64,000 nt of DNA from Molossus alvarezi. Lineage: Eukaryota; Chordata; Mammalia; Chiroptera; Molossidae. The stretch covers positions 13,228,501 through 13,292,500 of the forward strand of contig CM073886.1 in the NCBI GenBank assembly GCA_037176705.1, in the 5' to 3' direction. Positions 22,561 through 35,190 of this stretch are shown here, in pieces; the stretch's first letter is position 1, and each line of letters starts with the position of its first letter. The notes under the pieces are model-generated. The model saw only the letters and a list, made by a program, of their open reading frames with translations. It did not search any database and was not told where the DNA came from. A program made the position numbers and the translations under genes.

Positions 22561-23799
22561 GCCCAGCCCCACCGCACGTCTGTCCCTGTGGCTGGCCCTT
22601 CTCCAGGATCCAGCCCCAGTTGGGGCCATTGGATCGAATGTAGTCACTCCATGCTGACCCTGTGATCCTGTGCAAGACAGGATGAGGCTGAGGTCTCAGG
22701 ATGCAAGGGTTGCTCCAGGGACTGGCAGGGTGTCACCCCACAGGGGTATTGACTGACTATCTGCCAAAGGGCCCCCCTCATACTTGTGGGCTCCCCTTGG
22801 CCTGGACAAGGCCTCTCCTCAAGGGGCGCCTAGCTGGCCCCAACAGTCCTCTCCCCTCGTGGCTGCCAAACTGCGCCTCCTGTTTCAAATTGCCGCCTGG
22901 TCGAGTTCCCGCTGCCCCGCCCCCCACGGCCCCCCTGGCTTGGCAATGAGGTGTCCTGGTCTCTTTTTCCAGCAGGCGTGGGCTGGGTGGAAAATGACCT
23001 CAGAGGGTGGGGTGGCCGGGAGGCCTGGGGGAGCTCAGAGGGTGTCCTGGGGGGCCAGGCTAGGGGTTTGCTGGGTGGGAAGCCTGCTCCCAAGCACTGT
23101 GCCCAGGACCCCCAGGACTCCATGATGAAGGGGCCACTCCCATTCCCAGCTCCATTAGGAGCCATTGTGGCTCGGCCCTGTACCCTGGCTCTGACGGAGG
23201 CCTCTCAGGGAGGAGGCTAGGAGGGGCCAGTGGTGGGCTCCGCTCCCACGACCTTGACACCTGAGCACCAGTGGCATGGAGCAGGAGGACTTGGCCAGGG
23301 CCTGGCACGAGGGCATGACAGTGCTCATAGTCTCAGCGGGACTCTCTGTGGTCACTTAGGTCAGACGAATGGTGGGATCAGAAGCTGCAACTCTGGGCCA
23401 AGGGTGGGAGCCAAACGGCTTAAGGAAGGAATGACAGTGCTGATAAAACAGACTCCTTAGTTGGCACCCCGACAGAAGAGACACCAGCTCTCCCAGGCAT
23501 TTACACCAGAGGGTACTAAGCGACCCCGAGGTGGAGGCACAGAGGAGTGTGAGGCATGCAGGGACAGACAGCAGTTGCCATGGCCACACCTCGGCTGCAG
23601 CTGCGGAGAGGGGGAGAAGGGATGCACTGGGGGCCTGGGGCTCAGCAAGGTCAGGAGGCCCATGACTGGTACCTGAGGTGTGGCCAGGAGGTGACCCAGG
23701 TGCCCAGCCTCACTAGCAGGGGCCCCAGAGTGGGTGGGGGGCAGACCACCAGATGCAGGGAGGTGGCTCCCCGGCCAGCTGGCAATCCGTGGTGTTCCT
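22561..23799. other. Unique GC-rich intergenic DNA
   Basis: Nothing supported. Confidence 0.5.
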
Positions 23800-24032
23800 T
23801 GGCATATGGCTGCGTCACTCCGATCTGCACCTCCTCCTCTGTTTGTATCTCTCTTCTGTCTCTTACAAGGACACTTGTCATTGGATTTAGGGCCCGACTG
23901 AGTAATCCAGGATGATCTCATCTAGAGATCCTTAACTTGATTACATCTTCAAAGACCCTTTTTCCAAATGTGGTCACATTCACAGGTTCTGGTGGACATA
24001 AATTGGGAGGCACTGTTCAGCCCACCACAACC
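23800..24032 (-). mobile_element. MLT1-type LTR fragment, reverse
   Basis: Contains TACAAGGACACTTGTCATTG, AACTTGATTACATCTTCAAA, CCAAATGTGGTCACATTCAC and GTTCAGCCCACCACAACC. Only the part corresponding to the 5' half of the LTR is clear. Confidence 0.75.
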
Positions 24033-24353
24033 AGGCAGGTTCCAGAGGGGGACTGGACTCTACCTGTGACTTTCCAGATTGGCTAGAGTCCTGTCCCTGG
24101 TGCCCCTTAGTGTCACCAGATAGAGGCTGTACCACCTCCAAATCTTTGCAAGAAAAGCCCAAAGCAAGGTTTTGAGTCACACGGGATGTACCCACTTGTA
24201 GAGCCATCCACCAAATTAAAAGGACAACAGCAGGGTGATTCAGGGTTTGTGTGAGCCCCTCAGGTGAGGACCAAAGCTGGGCTCACCCCATGAGCCCCTG
24301 ATGGCCAAAAGAAGGAAATGGAAAGCTCCATTTGCCTCCCCAGACTCTGTTAA

Positions 24354-24476
24354 CTCCATCCATCCATCCGTCCGTCCATCCGTCCATCCATTCACCCACC
24401 CACCCACCCACCCACCCAACTATCTATTTGTCTGTCTGTCTATCTGTTCATCCACTCATCCATCCCTCTGTGTGTC
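24354..24476 (+). repeat. Compound tetranucleotide microsatellite
   Basis: CCAT/CCGT units, then CACC units (24397-24418), then CTAT/CTGT units, then CCAT/CCAC units, all in one 120-base block. Confidence 0.9.
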
Positions 24477-26689
24477 TGACTTTGAGTGAGTAATGAATGA
24501 GAGGAGAGGGGAGTACCAGCCAGGTCCCCGGCTGCTCGCAGCCCACCCTCATGCCCAGGGTCTTGGCCTTCCTGCTGGCTGCCAGGCAGGCAGCCCAGCC
24601 CACAGCTGTGGGGTCTGGGTGGGAGTCTGGACCTGCTGGCTCCTGTCACTGCATCTGAGAAGTGTTTCCAGTTTATAGCAGAATTAATACTCACCTTCCT
24701 TTGGTTTGGGGGAAGCTTAGAGGGAGACGCTGACTCTGAGCAGGGAGACAACAGACAAGCTGGATAAGAAGTGGGAGGGTTCGAGGGGTGGCTGTGAAAA
24801 GTTTGGGGTTCCAGGTGGGGGTGGCTGCCTGTGCCCCCAGCATCCATCTGCTCAGACTTTGCAGGGGCCTGTTAGTGCAGTGCCAACCTGGGTGGGAAGG
24901 GGGAGCAGGGAGGGTCTGGGGCCTGGGGGTGGGCTTGGCTGAAGAAGGCAAGCTACTGGCCAAGGTGGCTGGGCTGCCAGGGCCCTGGGAACCCAGCAAG
25001 TAGGGCACTGGTCCCAGTACGGACTGGCTTCACTGCAGAGCACGTGACTGGGGCATCTGGACAGAGGCCTGGAGGGGCCTGGCCCCAAGTGGATGCTGCC
25101 CAGGGTGCAGTGACTGACACCCTGTAACCCCAACCTGATACCCTCTCCCAGACTGACATGGACGGTCTGAGGCCACTGGCCATGGAGGTGATCCTCAGGG
25201 TGCTCGGAGCAGCCAGTCTGGGGCAGTGGTGGCAGGGTTGGCCATAGGCAGCTGCTAGGAGTCTGGGGGCCTTGGCTTTGAATGGGGCCCTGGTTTCAGG
25301 AGAGACCTGGGGAGGGAGGTGACCGTGGTGCACCGGCCCTGTCCAGCACAGCCCTCATTGCCTCCCTTGAGCTTCCAACCTCCCCGAGGGGTGCAGGGTG
25401 GGGAGACCGAGACTCAGTGCCACACAGGTGCTAAGTGGTGGGGACCACACTCTCCTCTGGCCTGTGCTGACACTGGGGACAGAGGCTGGTGAGGAGGTGG
25501 GGGCAGTCGGGCCAGCCAGAGCCCTGTCCTGGGGCCCCTAATCTGGCCACCAGCCCTGGAGATGCAGCGAGCAGCCAGCCCTGCCAAGAGGGGCACATGC
25601 ACTCCAGACAGAGGCCTGACGTTCCCCCGCCCTCCAGCGTGGGCCACAGTGGACAACAGGGCCCTGTTCGAAGCTGGATGAGTGGGTACTCAGGGGGTGG
25701 GGGATGGAAAGAGCTCAGGGGTCAGCAGGGGCCAGTGTGGGGGCTTGCCTGCCTGCTTGTCATTAACCCCTTAAGGCCAGGGCCAGAGTCCGGGAGGGGT
25801 GGGCCAGCTCTCCAGTGCTCCTGGGCACACAATAGGTCTTCAGGGGACAGATCTTAGCTCAGCACCTACTGTGTGCAGTGCAGGCCTGTGCTGGGGCTAG
25901 GGCATGTCCCCAGGATAAGGGGTGTCTCCACGATGCCCTTACTGTTGGTGCTGGGAGGAGAGCAGGCTCCTTCATTCCCTTCGCCTCACCCTCCCAGGAG
26001 GGTATCTGCATTTATTAAGTGCCTCCTGTGTGCTGGCTGGTTGGGAGTTTTCCCCTAACCCCATGTGTGGGACCACATTTTCTTGTGGTCCTTGCACAGG
26101 GAACGCTGAGGGGCCACAGCCCAGACCCCCTGAGGCTTCCCCTTTGCTCCCCTGGTAGCCTACCCTCCCAGGCACCCTCTTGATGCTGGAAGATCCCCAA
26201 GGGCTGGTGAATAAACACCCAGCTTCCGGCCCTGCAGAGGGAGTGCCTTGGGTCCCCCCATGACTGCTGTCCCTGCTCTGCCTCCTCACGCCCCTGCAAG
26301 CAAACACCAGGCTCTGAGGCCTTGTCTGGGGTTTGACTCCGGGTAGGGGTGGAGGCCACATCTGGGACCCTCACCGGCAGGCTCACAGGGCCAAGGGAGA
26401 GTTCCCTCTGTCACCCACAGGGCTGTTCTCCATGGGGTCTTAGGATAGGAAGGGGTTTAGAAGCCTTCCTCTCCCTCCTGCCCCTGGACCCAGCGAGTCT
26501 AGGGAGGCACGTGAGTCAGTGTTCGGCCCTAGGATCAGCGGAGTGTCCCCCCACACCCTTCTGAACCTCAAAGCTGAGGGGGTATGGGTCTGGCTAGGAA
26601 GGGGGATTATCAGTTCCCAGGGGCCAGGGGCTGTGTGTCCAGAAGCTGACCCCCAGCAGAGGGGACCCCCCCAAGCCAAATTTCAAGGG
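24477..26689. other. Mostly unique GC-rich intergenic DNA
   Basis: Two short MIR scraps near 25.86 and 26.0 kb (the latter listed separately). No gene. Confidence 0.5.
25950..26045 (+). mobile_element. MIR scrap
   Basis: CTGCATTTATTAAGTGCCTC followed by CTGTGTGCTGG resembles the MIR 5' part. A similar AGCACCTACTGTGTGCAGTG lies just upstream at about 25860. Confidence 0.45.
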
Positions 26690-27200
26690 GGAAGTCGCTC
26701 AGTGGCCATAATTCATTTCAGATTGCTCATCTGCCAGCGTCGCTGCCCCCACCCCCAGCATGTAATCATCGCATTTCCGATGGCCCGGCGATCCTGCACA
26801 CTCGTAATTAGCAGGGCTCCCTCCCTCTCCTGCGCCAACCTCAGGCTCCAGCCAGCAACTTCCGAAGGAAGCCCCCAGGCCAGTCATCTTTGGGAACAGC
26901 GCGGCTTCCTGAGTGAGAGCCGGGAATCCTGGAGGCGCCTAAATGAGGAGGGGGCAGGAAGGCAAGGGTCCAGCCCCAAGGATGCCTCTGGCAGGGCTGC
27001 CTGGCAGCGTCCTGGGGGGCCCAGGAGGGCCCAGCTGAGCTCTCCCACAGCTGAGAGAAGGGATCTGCCTGAAGACAGATGCCCCTCTGGGCAGCCCAGC
27101 CTTCCCCACATGCGCTTTGTGGGTTCACTGCTTTGGGGATTTGGGACAATTACACACAGTCATCAGCGGGTTTTCTTTGGTAATTGTCAGTTACGGCCGA
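26690..27200. promoter_or_regulatory. Pair of AT-rich islands, enhancer candidate
   Basis: GTGGCCATAATTCATTTCAG and GCATGTAATCATCGCATTTC (26701-26790), then GGACAATTACACACAGTCAT and CTTTGGTAATTGTCAGTTAC (27145-27195). Unique, with ATTA/TAAT motifs. Role inferred. Confidence 0.3.
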
Positions 27201-28689
27201 GACTGAAAAGGGACGGAGGCCAGAGGCAGGATGGCACCGGGGCTGGTCATGACGGGAGGGCCCTGTTCAGGCCTTGGCGTCATGTGGAATGTTTCTGCTG
27301 TATGTGGAGGCTAAGTTCAGAACATCCCCTGTCCCCTCCCAAACAGCGAGGCGACCTCAACATTCACCTCTGTGGGCTTGTGTGTCCTCCCTGCACACGG
27401 CCATCGGCTGGCCAGGTTCTCAGAGCCTCTGGGGTGGCAGCAGTGGCAACATACCTCCCACAGCCACAGTGGGGCCGAGGAGACGGTGTGCCCACTGTGT
27501 GCTCGGCCCTCTTTCTGGTTCTGCTATCACAGTCACCTTTGATTGTGACAGACTTCCCCTAGTTCAGCCCCACCGCAGCCCCGAGGGTAGGCTTCGCGGA
27601 GGAGAATGATGTCCATTCAGCAGGAGAAGGCCACGCTTAGCCCCAGTCTGTCTGGCCCCAAACCTGGCTCCTGAGCCCTCACACAGGCAGAGCCTCTTCC
27701 TCTTGTTTGTGACTTTTGCTGGGAGCAGGGCTCAGCCTGTGTACAGACGCGTCCAGGTGACAGCAGAACCCACCAGGAGAAACACGCTGATTCACTGAGC
27801 GGTGAGGGAAGAAGCAGCCGGTCCCACACAGGCGGACAGAGCCCGGCATGGTGGGACCAGATGCTGCACTCAGTCATCTGGCTCTCTGGGACCCAGGAGT
27901 GGCGATCTGACCCGCCCAGCAGATCAGTGTCAGGCTCGGACTCAGGAATCTCTGCTCTTGCTCATTTCCTTTCTCTTTTGCATGGTTTTAAATGTTATAA
28001 TACAAAGAAGATATGTGTGTTGCAAACCCCCTAGAACATGCCCATAGCCGCGGAGAGAATGCAAAGATTTCTACTCTGACCCCAAACACCAGCCATATGA
28101 TCCTGGGGACAGTGGGTGCATGTCCCTCCAGACACTTTCCCTATAAATGCAGGTGGAATGTGTTCATTTACCAATGATAAGATCTCATATAGCAAAGTGG
28201 AAACTGAGGCAGAGGGGACTGAGGAATGTGTCAGGACCAGAAAGCAGCAGAGCCGGGTCCAAACCAGGGTGCCGGTGAGTCTGGGCTCTTCCGCCCCTCA
28301 CTGTGCTAAACAAACTCCTGGTACCATTCTGTGGACTGTGTGGAGAACCCCACATGTGTACAGGTTGAACCCAATAGCGAAAGCTGCTGCCACGTCCTGG
28401 GGGACTCTGGGCTCCAGACCTGCCCTTCTTCCCTAACACAGGTGATGGACAGCCGGGCACCCCAGCTCCTCTGGGACTTTCTCTGTAGACCATGGAAAGG
28501 CCGAAGAGGAAGGCTCTCCGTGTGCCATGTTGCTGTTGGATGTGGAGTCCTGGCTTCTGCACGGAGAGGCCCATACTCCCTCACCAGCCTGGGGCGGGAT
28601 AGCCTGGGGGCAGCCGCACGCCAGCCAGGTGGTGTTGACCGTTGCTGTACACACATCCCCACTGTCAATCCTCATGGTGTCCCCCAGAG
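27201..28689. other. Unique intergenic DNA
   Basis: Includes the 3' part of a chance-like 347-codon ORF (26519-27562). No repeat recognised. Confidence 0.5.
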
Positions 28690-28832
28690 ATAAGAGTATT
28701 AGCATTCCCATCTCACATGCACAAACAGGGCTCAGGGAGGTTAAGTGACCTGGCTGAAGTCACACAGCTAGGAGATGTGTGGACATTGAACCCAAGTCTA
28801 AAAAGTTCATCTGTTAACTGAGAACAGTAGGT
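28690..28832 (+). mobile_element. MIR fragment
   Basis: CACAAACAGGGCTCAGGGAG, GTTAAGTGACCTGGCTGAAG, TCACACAGCTAGGAGATG and GAACCCAAGTCT follow the MIR core and 3' part in order. Confidence 0.8.
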
Positions 28833-29469
28833 CTCCATCATCGGGTCTTCAGGAAATGAAACTCTCAGAGAAGAGACCCAGCCCGTGCTGTGGGGCCTGG
28901 CCTGGGGACCTTGTGGGGCGCAGACGTTCCCACTCTACAAAGGCTGTGTACGTGCTCGGCACCACAGCTGCTTGGGAGCCCAGAGGATATCGGGTCTCCT
29001 GGGGCCCCGAGGCTGGAAACTGCCTTTGGAGCCGACAGCCAGGCCTGCAACTGCCGCCAGGCTGGCCCCACCACGGTCCCAACATGTAATTAGGGAAGTG
29101 GGCTTTCGGTTGGGGACCGCAGAGCCCTGGGTAGACCATGCAGCCCATAAGTTTTGGTGCCATAAGCTAAAGAAGAGCTCAGGCAGCCACCCTGCCAAGC
29201 CCGAGCGCTTCCTCAGACGCAGTGCTAAGGAGCGAGCGTGTGGGTGGGGTGCAGCCACTGGGCCTGCCCCACTGCAGCTCCTCCTCCTGGCTCCAGAGCC
29301 CCCAGCCCCCACTTCCTCCTGCCCCTCGTTATTGGTTCCCTCCATCCTCCGGGGCTCCTTTCCTGGGCTCTCTCCTTGCCCCCGGCCCCCAGGCAGAGGG
29401 GTGGTGACGCGTCCACCAGGCCTGGCACATGAACAGGCATCATTAGCTCTGGCTGCCATCATCTCCAGA
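28833..29469. other. Unique GC-rich intergenic DNA
   Basis: Overlapping + and - ORFs of 227 and 215 codons have no recognisable domains and mirror each other's open frames, as expected of GC-rich non-coding DNA. Confidence 0.5.
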
Positions 29470-29720
29470 AAGTGCTCATCTTTCCAAACTGAAACTCTGT
29501 CCCCATTAAACACTAACCTCCCCCCACCCTCCACCCCCCGGCACCACCATTCTGCTTTGTCTCTATGACTTAGGAAACTCACAGAAGTGGAATCACAGAG
29601 TACTTGTCCTTTAGCCTGCCTTCAAGGTTCATTCATACTATAGTGTGTGTCAGAACTTTGAGGCCGAATGATATTCCTCTGTATGGACAGACCGCATTTT
29701 ATTGATCCATTTGTCCACCT
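29470..29720 (-). mobile_element. L1M fragment, reverse
   Basis: Complement of L1 3' region: CTGTCCCCATTAAACACTAA, CACCATTCTGCTTTGTCTCT, AAGTGGAATCACAGAGTACT, TTCAAGGTTCATTCATACTA and TTTATTGATCCATTTGTCCA. Confidence 0.75.
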
Positions 29721-30339
29721 GCCCACACATCTTCCAAACTAAGACCACCTCCTTCCTGCACCATCACTCTTTTGTTATTGAGGCAAATATTGCCCCACCA
29801 CCATTTGTTGTGAATTTTTAACCTTATCTGTGTGTGTTGCCATGTAGTATCTGAGATATTTAATGCATTGTGAACCAACTGTGTTGGTCTTTTACTGGAT
29901 GATTTTTGGCCTTGGTGTCAGACAAACACAAGATCCCTCTCCACAATTTTATTGCAATGTCATCTCTCGCTATCTGCATGCACACAGTTTTTCTTGCCCG
30001 TCCCTCTGGGATTTACTTTGTGTGTGGTGTGAGGTAGGGATCTGGCTGCACATGCATTCACAGGCAGACAGTTGTCCCCACACCAGTCGTTGTGGAGTCT
30101 ATGCCTTTCTTCCACCGAGGCCCGATTTGCTGAGTCTCCCCCCCGCTCGAGGTCTGTTACTGAGGCCTTCCATCCTGTCAACTCAAGTCAACCTACAGAA
30201 ATGAATTTAATCAGCCTGTTTATGCGTGACTCCAAAACAGCTGGTTAATTCAGTGAAAAGAATCACATGCCAGATGTTGGCAGATCATGTAACCGAATGG
30301 CTGGTTCTCTATTTTCAGTTTGCAAGGGGGATTCTGATC
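29721..30339. other. Unique, AT-richer intergenic DNA
   Basis: No family assigned; may be decayed LINE given the neighbouring L1 fragment. Confidence 0.4.
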
Positions 30340-30440
30340 ACCACTCATTCACTGTTTCATTCGGCAGTACGTGTTGAACGCCTCTGCAGTGCCGGGCGCT
30401 GGACTGGGCTCTGGGGGCCACTGGCAGGGAACAGAGCTCC
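30340..30440 (+). repeat. Old MIR-like dispersed repeat
   Basis: TTTCATTCGGCAGTACGTGT, TGAACGCCTCTGCAGTGCCG and GGCGCTGGACTGGGC follow the 'ATTCAACAAATATT ... CTATGTGCCAGGCACTG' pattern of an old mammalian repeat. Family not assigned. Confidence 0.45.
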
Positions 30441-30589
30441 TGATCTAGACAATCTACAAGGCAGAGCTGCTCGGCCAGGAAGGCAGGTTCACACACAAGG
30501 TCACTTCAGTGAGGGACCGTGCTTGGAGAAGATTACATGGTGTGGGCACACGTGGCTGGGCAGGAAGGGCTTCTCAGAGGATGCTCTAG

Positions 30590-30895
30590 ACAGAATGTTC
30601 ACACCCCCACCTCAGTTTACCATGTAGAATCCTAACCCCCAAGGTTATGGTGTTAGGAGGTGGAGACTCGGGAGGTGATTAGGTCATGAATCGGATTAGC
30701 ATTCTCGTAAAAGAGATCCCAGAGCTCCCTTGCCCCTTCTGTGAGTTGGACAGAGCAAGAGGTCGGGCGCTCATGAACCAAGAAGTGGGTTCTCACCAGA
30801 CATCGACTCCACTGGCACTCTGACTTCCCAGCCTCCAGGACTGTAGGAAATAGTGTTTATTGTAGCAGCCTGAGCGGACTGAGACAGCAGAGGTG
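30590..30895 (+). mobile_element. MaLR-like LTR fragment
   Basis: Contains GTTATGGTGTTAGGAGGTGG, GGGAGGTGATTAGGTCATGA, CGTAAAAGAGATCCCAGAGC, TCTCACCAGACATCGACTCC, CCAGCCTCCAGGACTG and GTAGCAGCCTGAGCGGACTG, the order expected for an old MLT/MST-related LTR. Subfamily uncertain. Confidence 0.65.
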
Positions 30896-32959
30896 GCCTC
30901 TCTGGATCTGATGGAGAAGACAGCACACGGGCAAAAATCTGGGGTGCAGAAATTTCAGGACAGCAAGTGCAAGGCCCTGTGGCTTCCTGTCTCCGCGTGG
31001 TCAGTGTGGCTTGAGGGGAGGGGATTGCAGAGAAGCAAGAGGTGTCCCCCCATGAAGCAGAAGAGCTGTGAGGGGCGGGGAGGGCAGCAAGGTTGTTGAG
31101 CCTGTCCACCAGGTACCTTCCCACGTGTGGCTATACTGGCCCTTGGCTCCAGAGCTCTTTCTCCATAGATGGGGCCAGAGGTGGGACGAAGGTGAGGCAG
31201 CTTCCCTGAGTCCACCCCCGTCCCCCAGCAGAGATGCCTCCAGCAGCTGCCTTCCAGCGGCCCAGTGAGGTCCACACCTGAGCCTGTGGTCTCAGCCCCT
31301 CTGTCGGACTCCAGCCCAGCCCACTGATGTGCCCGTGAGGGGACAACGTGTGGTGTTTCAAGGCTCCGTGCAGCCTCGGGACATTCGCCCAGTCTTCTTA
31401 CTGGAAAGCCAAACCCAGCACCCACCCTTCACCCAGCAGAATATTTTTAAAATTTGAGAACTGGGGACAAGCCATATAGTGTGTCACTCTGCAGCCACGA
31501 AGCCCACCTTTTAGGGGACATTGCCAGTGTCTGCACAGACATGCCTCGTCCACCCAGAGCGGACGATCGCACAGCGCCCTCTGCCCGAAGACCTGCCAGA
31601 GGGAGGGGCCCGGCCCAGCCCTCGGTGAGACACTGTCGCTGCTCAGGGGTCCAGCTCCCACTGTCCCGGGCACAGAAACAATGGGCGGCCCGCCACAGAG
31701 CTGCGGTTAGTGAGGCTGAGGCACCCTCGGCCTCGGAGCGTCGGCTGCCCCCTCGGAGCCACAGAGCGTGACGGGAGTGGGTAATTGGGTTCTGGCTGTG
31801 ACTCGGGCTCTGGAGGGTGGGGTGGGTTTGAGCAGCATTAAGCCTGGCTCCACTCCGCCGGCTGTGGAATTCCTCGTCTGATCCGGCTCCAGATTGGGCC
31901 AGGAAGAAATTGGGGGAGAATTGATTTGTGCCACATCCAGACAATCACGGGCAGGGAGTCCCCGTCCAGGTCCTCTCCCCCTCTGCTCTCTCCCCACCCT
32001 TATCATGCCCCCCTGGCCAGCTGCTGGTGCTGGGAGAGGTGCAGCCAGAAGTGGTGGTTGAAGCCTTCCCAAGGGGGTCCTATCGCCCCCCAAAGGTCTC
32101 TGGGGGTGACGTTCATCACACGGGGGCTCTCTCTGCCTGCCAGTACCCTGAGTACCCTGAGGACAGGAACACTCGTGGGGAAACCTCAAAGAGCCTGGTC
32201 AAGACACCCTGTCCCACAGACAGGGGAGCTGAAGCGGGGACAGACGGGCAGCTCTGGCCTCAGTCCCTTTCCTGGGCTCTTTCACAGCCCTGCTTTGAGC
32301 TGTCACGGGAAGGAGAGGGCGGCCCCAGGCAGGCTTCCTGGAGGAGGTGGCCCTGAGCTGGTGCCATGGAGATGGCAGGACTGGTGAGCAGGGCTGAGAA
32401 GGGAGGAATGACGCCTGGCAGGAGGTGAGACCCGCGGGGCCTTGGCCAGGGCCATGAGAAAGGGAGTTAGGTGGGCCAGGCCTGGTGGGAGCCTCTCCCC
32501 GGCTTGGGAGCCTGGTTCCAGCTTCGGTCAGTTGCATGTGCTTTGCCCATGAGCCCTGCAGTGTCTGCACCATCTCACACTGGCTGAGCATTCTCAATCG
32601 CCCGGAACATCTTTTCCTGACACTGGGCTTCCCTGAGCGTGTGGGGGTCGCCAACAGGCTGCACAGGGTGTGGAGCCCCTGCAGGAGCCCCAGCCCCAGG
32701 TCAGGCGGCCAAGCGGGGGGCCCACAGGAGGCCCTGCCAAGATGCGGGGGAAGGAAAGGCACCTGGGTGCCTTTCCGAGCCAAGGGGCTCACCTGCCTCC
32801 CTCAGGCTGGCAGGCAGGGGTGCTCTGTGGAGACCCTGGCCCTTTAAGCAGCTCAGGAAGAAAACTCTGAAGGAACAGTTTCGATCCCCAGGGGTGCCCT
32901 CCTTGCAAGGAAGCTACGGCGAGGCCTGTTCCGGATCTGGCCACCCAATACCAACCCTG
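30896..32959. other. Unique GC-rich intergenic DNA
   Basis: Several chance ORFs up to 197 codons, none protein-like. No repeat recognised. Confidence 0.5.
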
Positions 32960-33030
32960 TCAGCACCAACATTTGTGGGTTCTGGGTCTCAGTTTTCTCA
33001 TCTGTGAAATGGGGCCAACGGCGTTCTGCT
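32960..33030 (-). mobile_element. MIR fragment, reverse
   Basis: GGGTCTCAGTTTTCTCATCT followed by GTGAAATGGGGCC is the reversed MIR core. Confidence 0.65.
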
Positions 33031-33229
33031 CAGCTTCCCAAGGCCAATGTGCAGAGCTCACGGGGGCAGGCAGCCTCTACCCTGGTGAGCACTCGCGGGC
33101 CTGCTTTGGGGCTTTGCTGGCCCTCGCCCCGCCCGCCGCCCTATGGCTTATGTCTATGGCAGAAGCTGGGCTGCCTGAAGGCCTGAGTTAGCATCCACAC
33201 CCTCTACACTCCCAGGGGAGCCCAGGCCC

Positions 33230-33340
33230 AGGGCCAAGTTTTATTTTGACTCAAATCCTGTTGTTGGGGCCAACTGTTCCCGCCTTTTATTTCTGTCACA
33301 TCCTGTGCATTAAACTCCAACCTCTTGTTTTGAGGAGCAA
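33230..33340. promoter_or_regulatory. AT-rich unique island
   Basis: GTTTTATTTTGACTCAAATC and CCGCCTTTTATTTCTGTCAC followed by CATTAAACTCC; no repeat identity seen. Possible conserved element. Confidence 0.2.
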
Positions 33341-35190
33341 CTGTGCCAACACCAGCCTCGAGGCCTCGTTGGCACAGGGAGGTAGGGCAGCCTGTCTTGT
33401 GGTGTGGGCATAGGGCATTCCCTTCTGACTGTTGGTGCGGTGAGAGGGGCTGAAACTGGGCCCCCAGGTCGGCCAGGGAGCTGCTGTGAGACCGGCCAGT
33501 GCCCAGTTGCCAGAGGCCTGCCTGGCGGTGGGCTGCTTCCAGCTGTCCTTCCCTAATGCTGCTTGAGGGACGGAGGCCGGGCGCCTGCCCCCACACGTGC
33601 TCCTGGGCCAGCATGGGGTGGGGGCCCCAGGGGGAGCCAAGCCCCAGCCTCCTGCCCTCTCTAGAGTGGCCTGCCCAGGGCCCAGGCCTAGGGGCGGGGG
33701 CGGGGATGGGAGCAGAATCCGGAGAATTGGGGACCAAGGACGGGGCCCCCCTTCATTTCCCTCCCAGTCAGTTGCTGCAGGACAGTCCCGGCTCGTTAGG
33801 GAAGGGGCTCCCAGAGGGCTGGGGCCAGGGAGGGCTCGAAGTGTGGGGACATCTCTCAGCAGGGTTTGCGCACGGGCTCTGAGAGCATGCATGACGCTTA
33901 CCCAGCCTGGGCCTGCCCACAGGTCAGCTCCTGCCACCTCCCCCTCCACAGATGGGCACAGGGTGGGCACTGTCTGAGGCCCTGGGCGGCCGAGCGAGTG
34001 TGAACCTGGCACCTGCTCTTTCCAGAGGCCGTCCTCCTGCCAGAGTGCCCAGCAGCTGCCCTCAGGCTTACCTGGGCCCCGGGAGCCCTCCCCTCATGCT
34101 AGGCCCTCCTGTTGCCCACTTGGCTCTGGGCCCACATCCTGCTCCTCCCCCTTCTCACGGCCTTCAGAAGCCTCCTGGACTGCCCTGCTCAGAACCAACC
34201 TTGTGCTGCCAGCCCCAGCCCCTGCCTGGGCCGCAGTGTCGGCATCTGAGACCCGGGTGTGGCCAGGCGCTGGCTTGGGGCCGATGGTGGGGTGAGGACC
34301 ACCTCGCCACATGCTGCCCAGGCCGAGAGGGCAGGGCCAGGACTGGGAGAATAGGCCCCTTCATGCTGCAGCCCCGGCTCTGTGTGTGCCGCACCCTAGC
34401 CCAGCCCAGCCCACCCATGCCCCCCACCCCACTGGTGCCCGCGGTGCCCTCCTCCGCTTGCGCGGCTGGCGGCAGGGCCTCCTCGTGTGGGACCGGGCAG
34501 CCACCTGCTGCCCACAGCCATAGCCACACAATGGGGCCCTTGTGAGCGGGCAGGCGTGCGGGCAGCGCTTCCCGGCCCACCCCGGGCTCACAGCTCCGTT
34601 GTGTGGGGCGGTTGTCTTGGCTGGGCAGCAAGGAGCCGAGCAGACTGCTCGACCCACCTTGAGCCACAGTGATGCTGGCCCCGTGCCCCAGCCTCTGCAA
34701 TTCCTGTGCCAGCACCCACTGGCACAGGGGGCTTGTTTTGACTGAGAGTTCTGTGCCAAGGACCCCTTCCTCAGGCATCTCGGCAGCATGGAGCTGAGCA
34801 CCAGCCATGTGCCACTGTCCCCTCCTGGCTTCACCTCCACTCCCGGACCTCAGCCTCCTCACGGCCAGGGTGTCGCGGGAGGTGCACTGTGGATGCTAAA
34901 ACCACCCGGGCATTGTCCTGCTGTTCTCAGGGGCCTGGGGCAGCCCGTGGACACATTTTTTGGGAAGGGGGTTCCCAGGGAGCCTGCTGGGTGTAGCTCT
35001 GGGGACAGTCGTCAGATGGAGGAAGGCTGACTATGCCCTTGTGTGGGACCATTGAGAGGCTGGGGCACAGCTGGCCCAGGACCAGGGTTCAGGGGCTCAG
35101 AGCTGTGTTGCTTCTTGTTGCAGCCTCGGTGGCTATAGGAAGCTTGTGCTGGGATCCCGACAGCACCCCAGGGTTGTCACCCTGGAAAAT
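33341..35190. other. Unique GC-rich intergenic DNA
   Basis: ORFs up to 238 codons on the minus strand without domains. No repeat recognised. Confidence 0.5.

Noticed and set aside
24354..24476. Regularly repeated short units as a possible CRISPR array
   Set aside because: Units are tetranucleotides without spacers, and the genome is mammalian.
28885..29582. Overlapping 227-codon (+) and 215-codon (-) ORFs as a sense/antisense gene pair
   Set aside because: No domain, signal or splice context; GC-rich DNA often leaves complementary frames open together.
34164..34862. 232-codon minus-strand ORF as a gene
   Set aside because: No recognisable motif or start context; translation rich in Gly, Pro, Ser and Ala as expected of GC-rich non-coding DNA.
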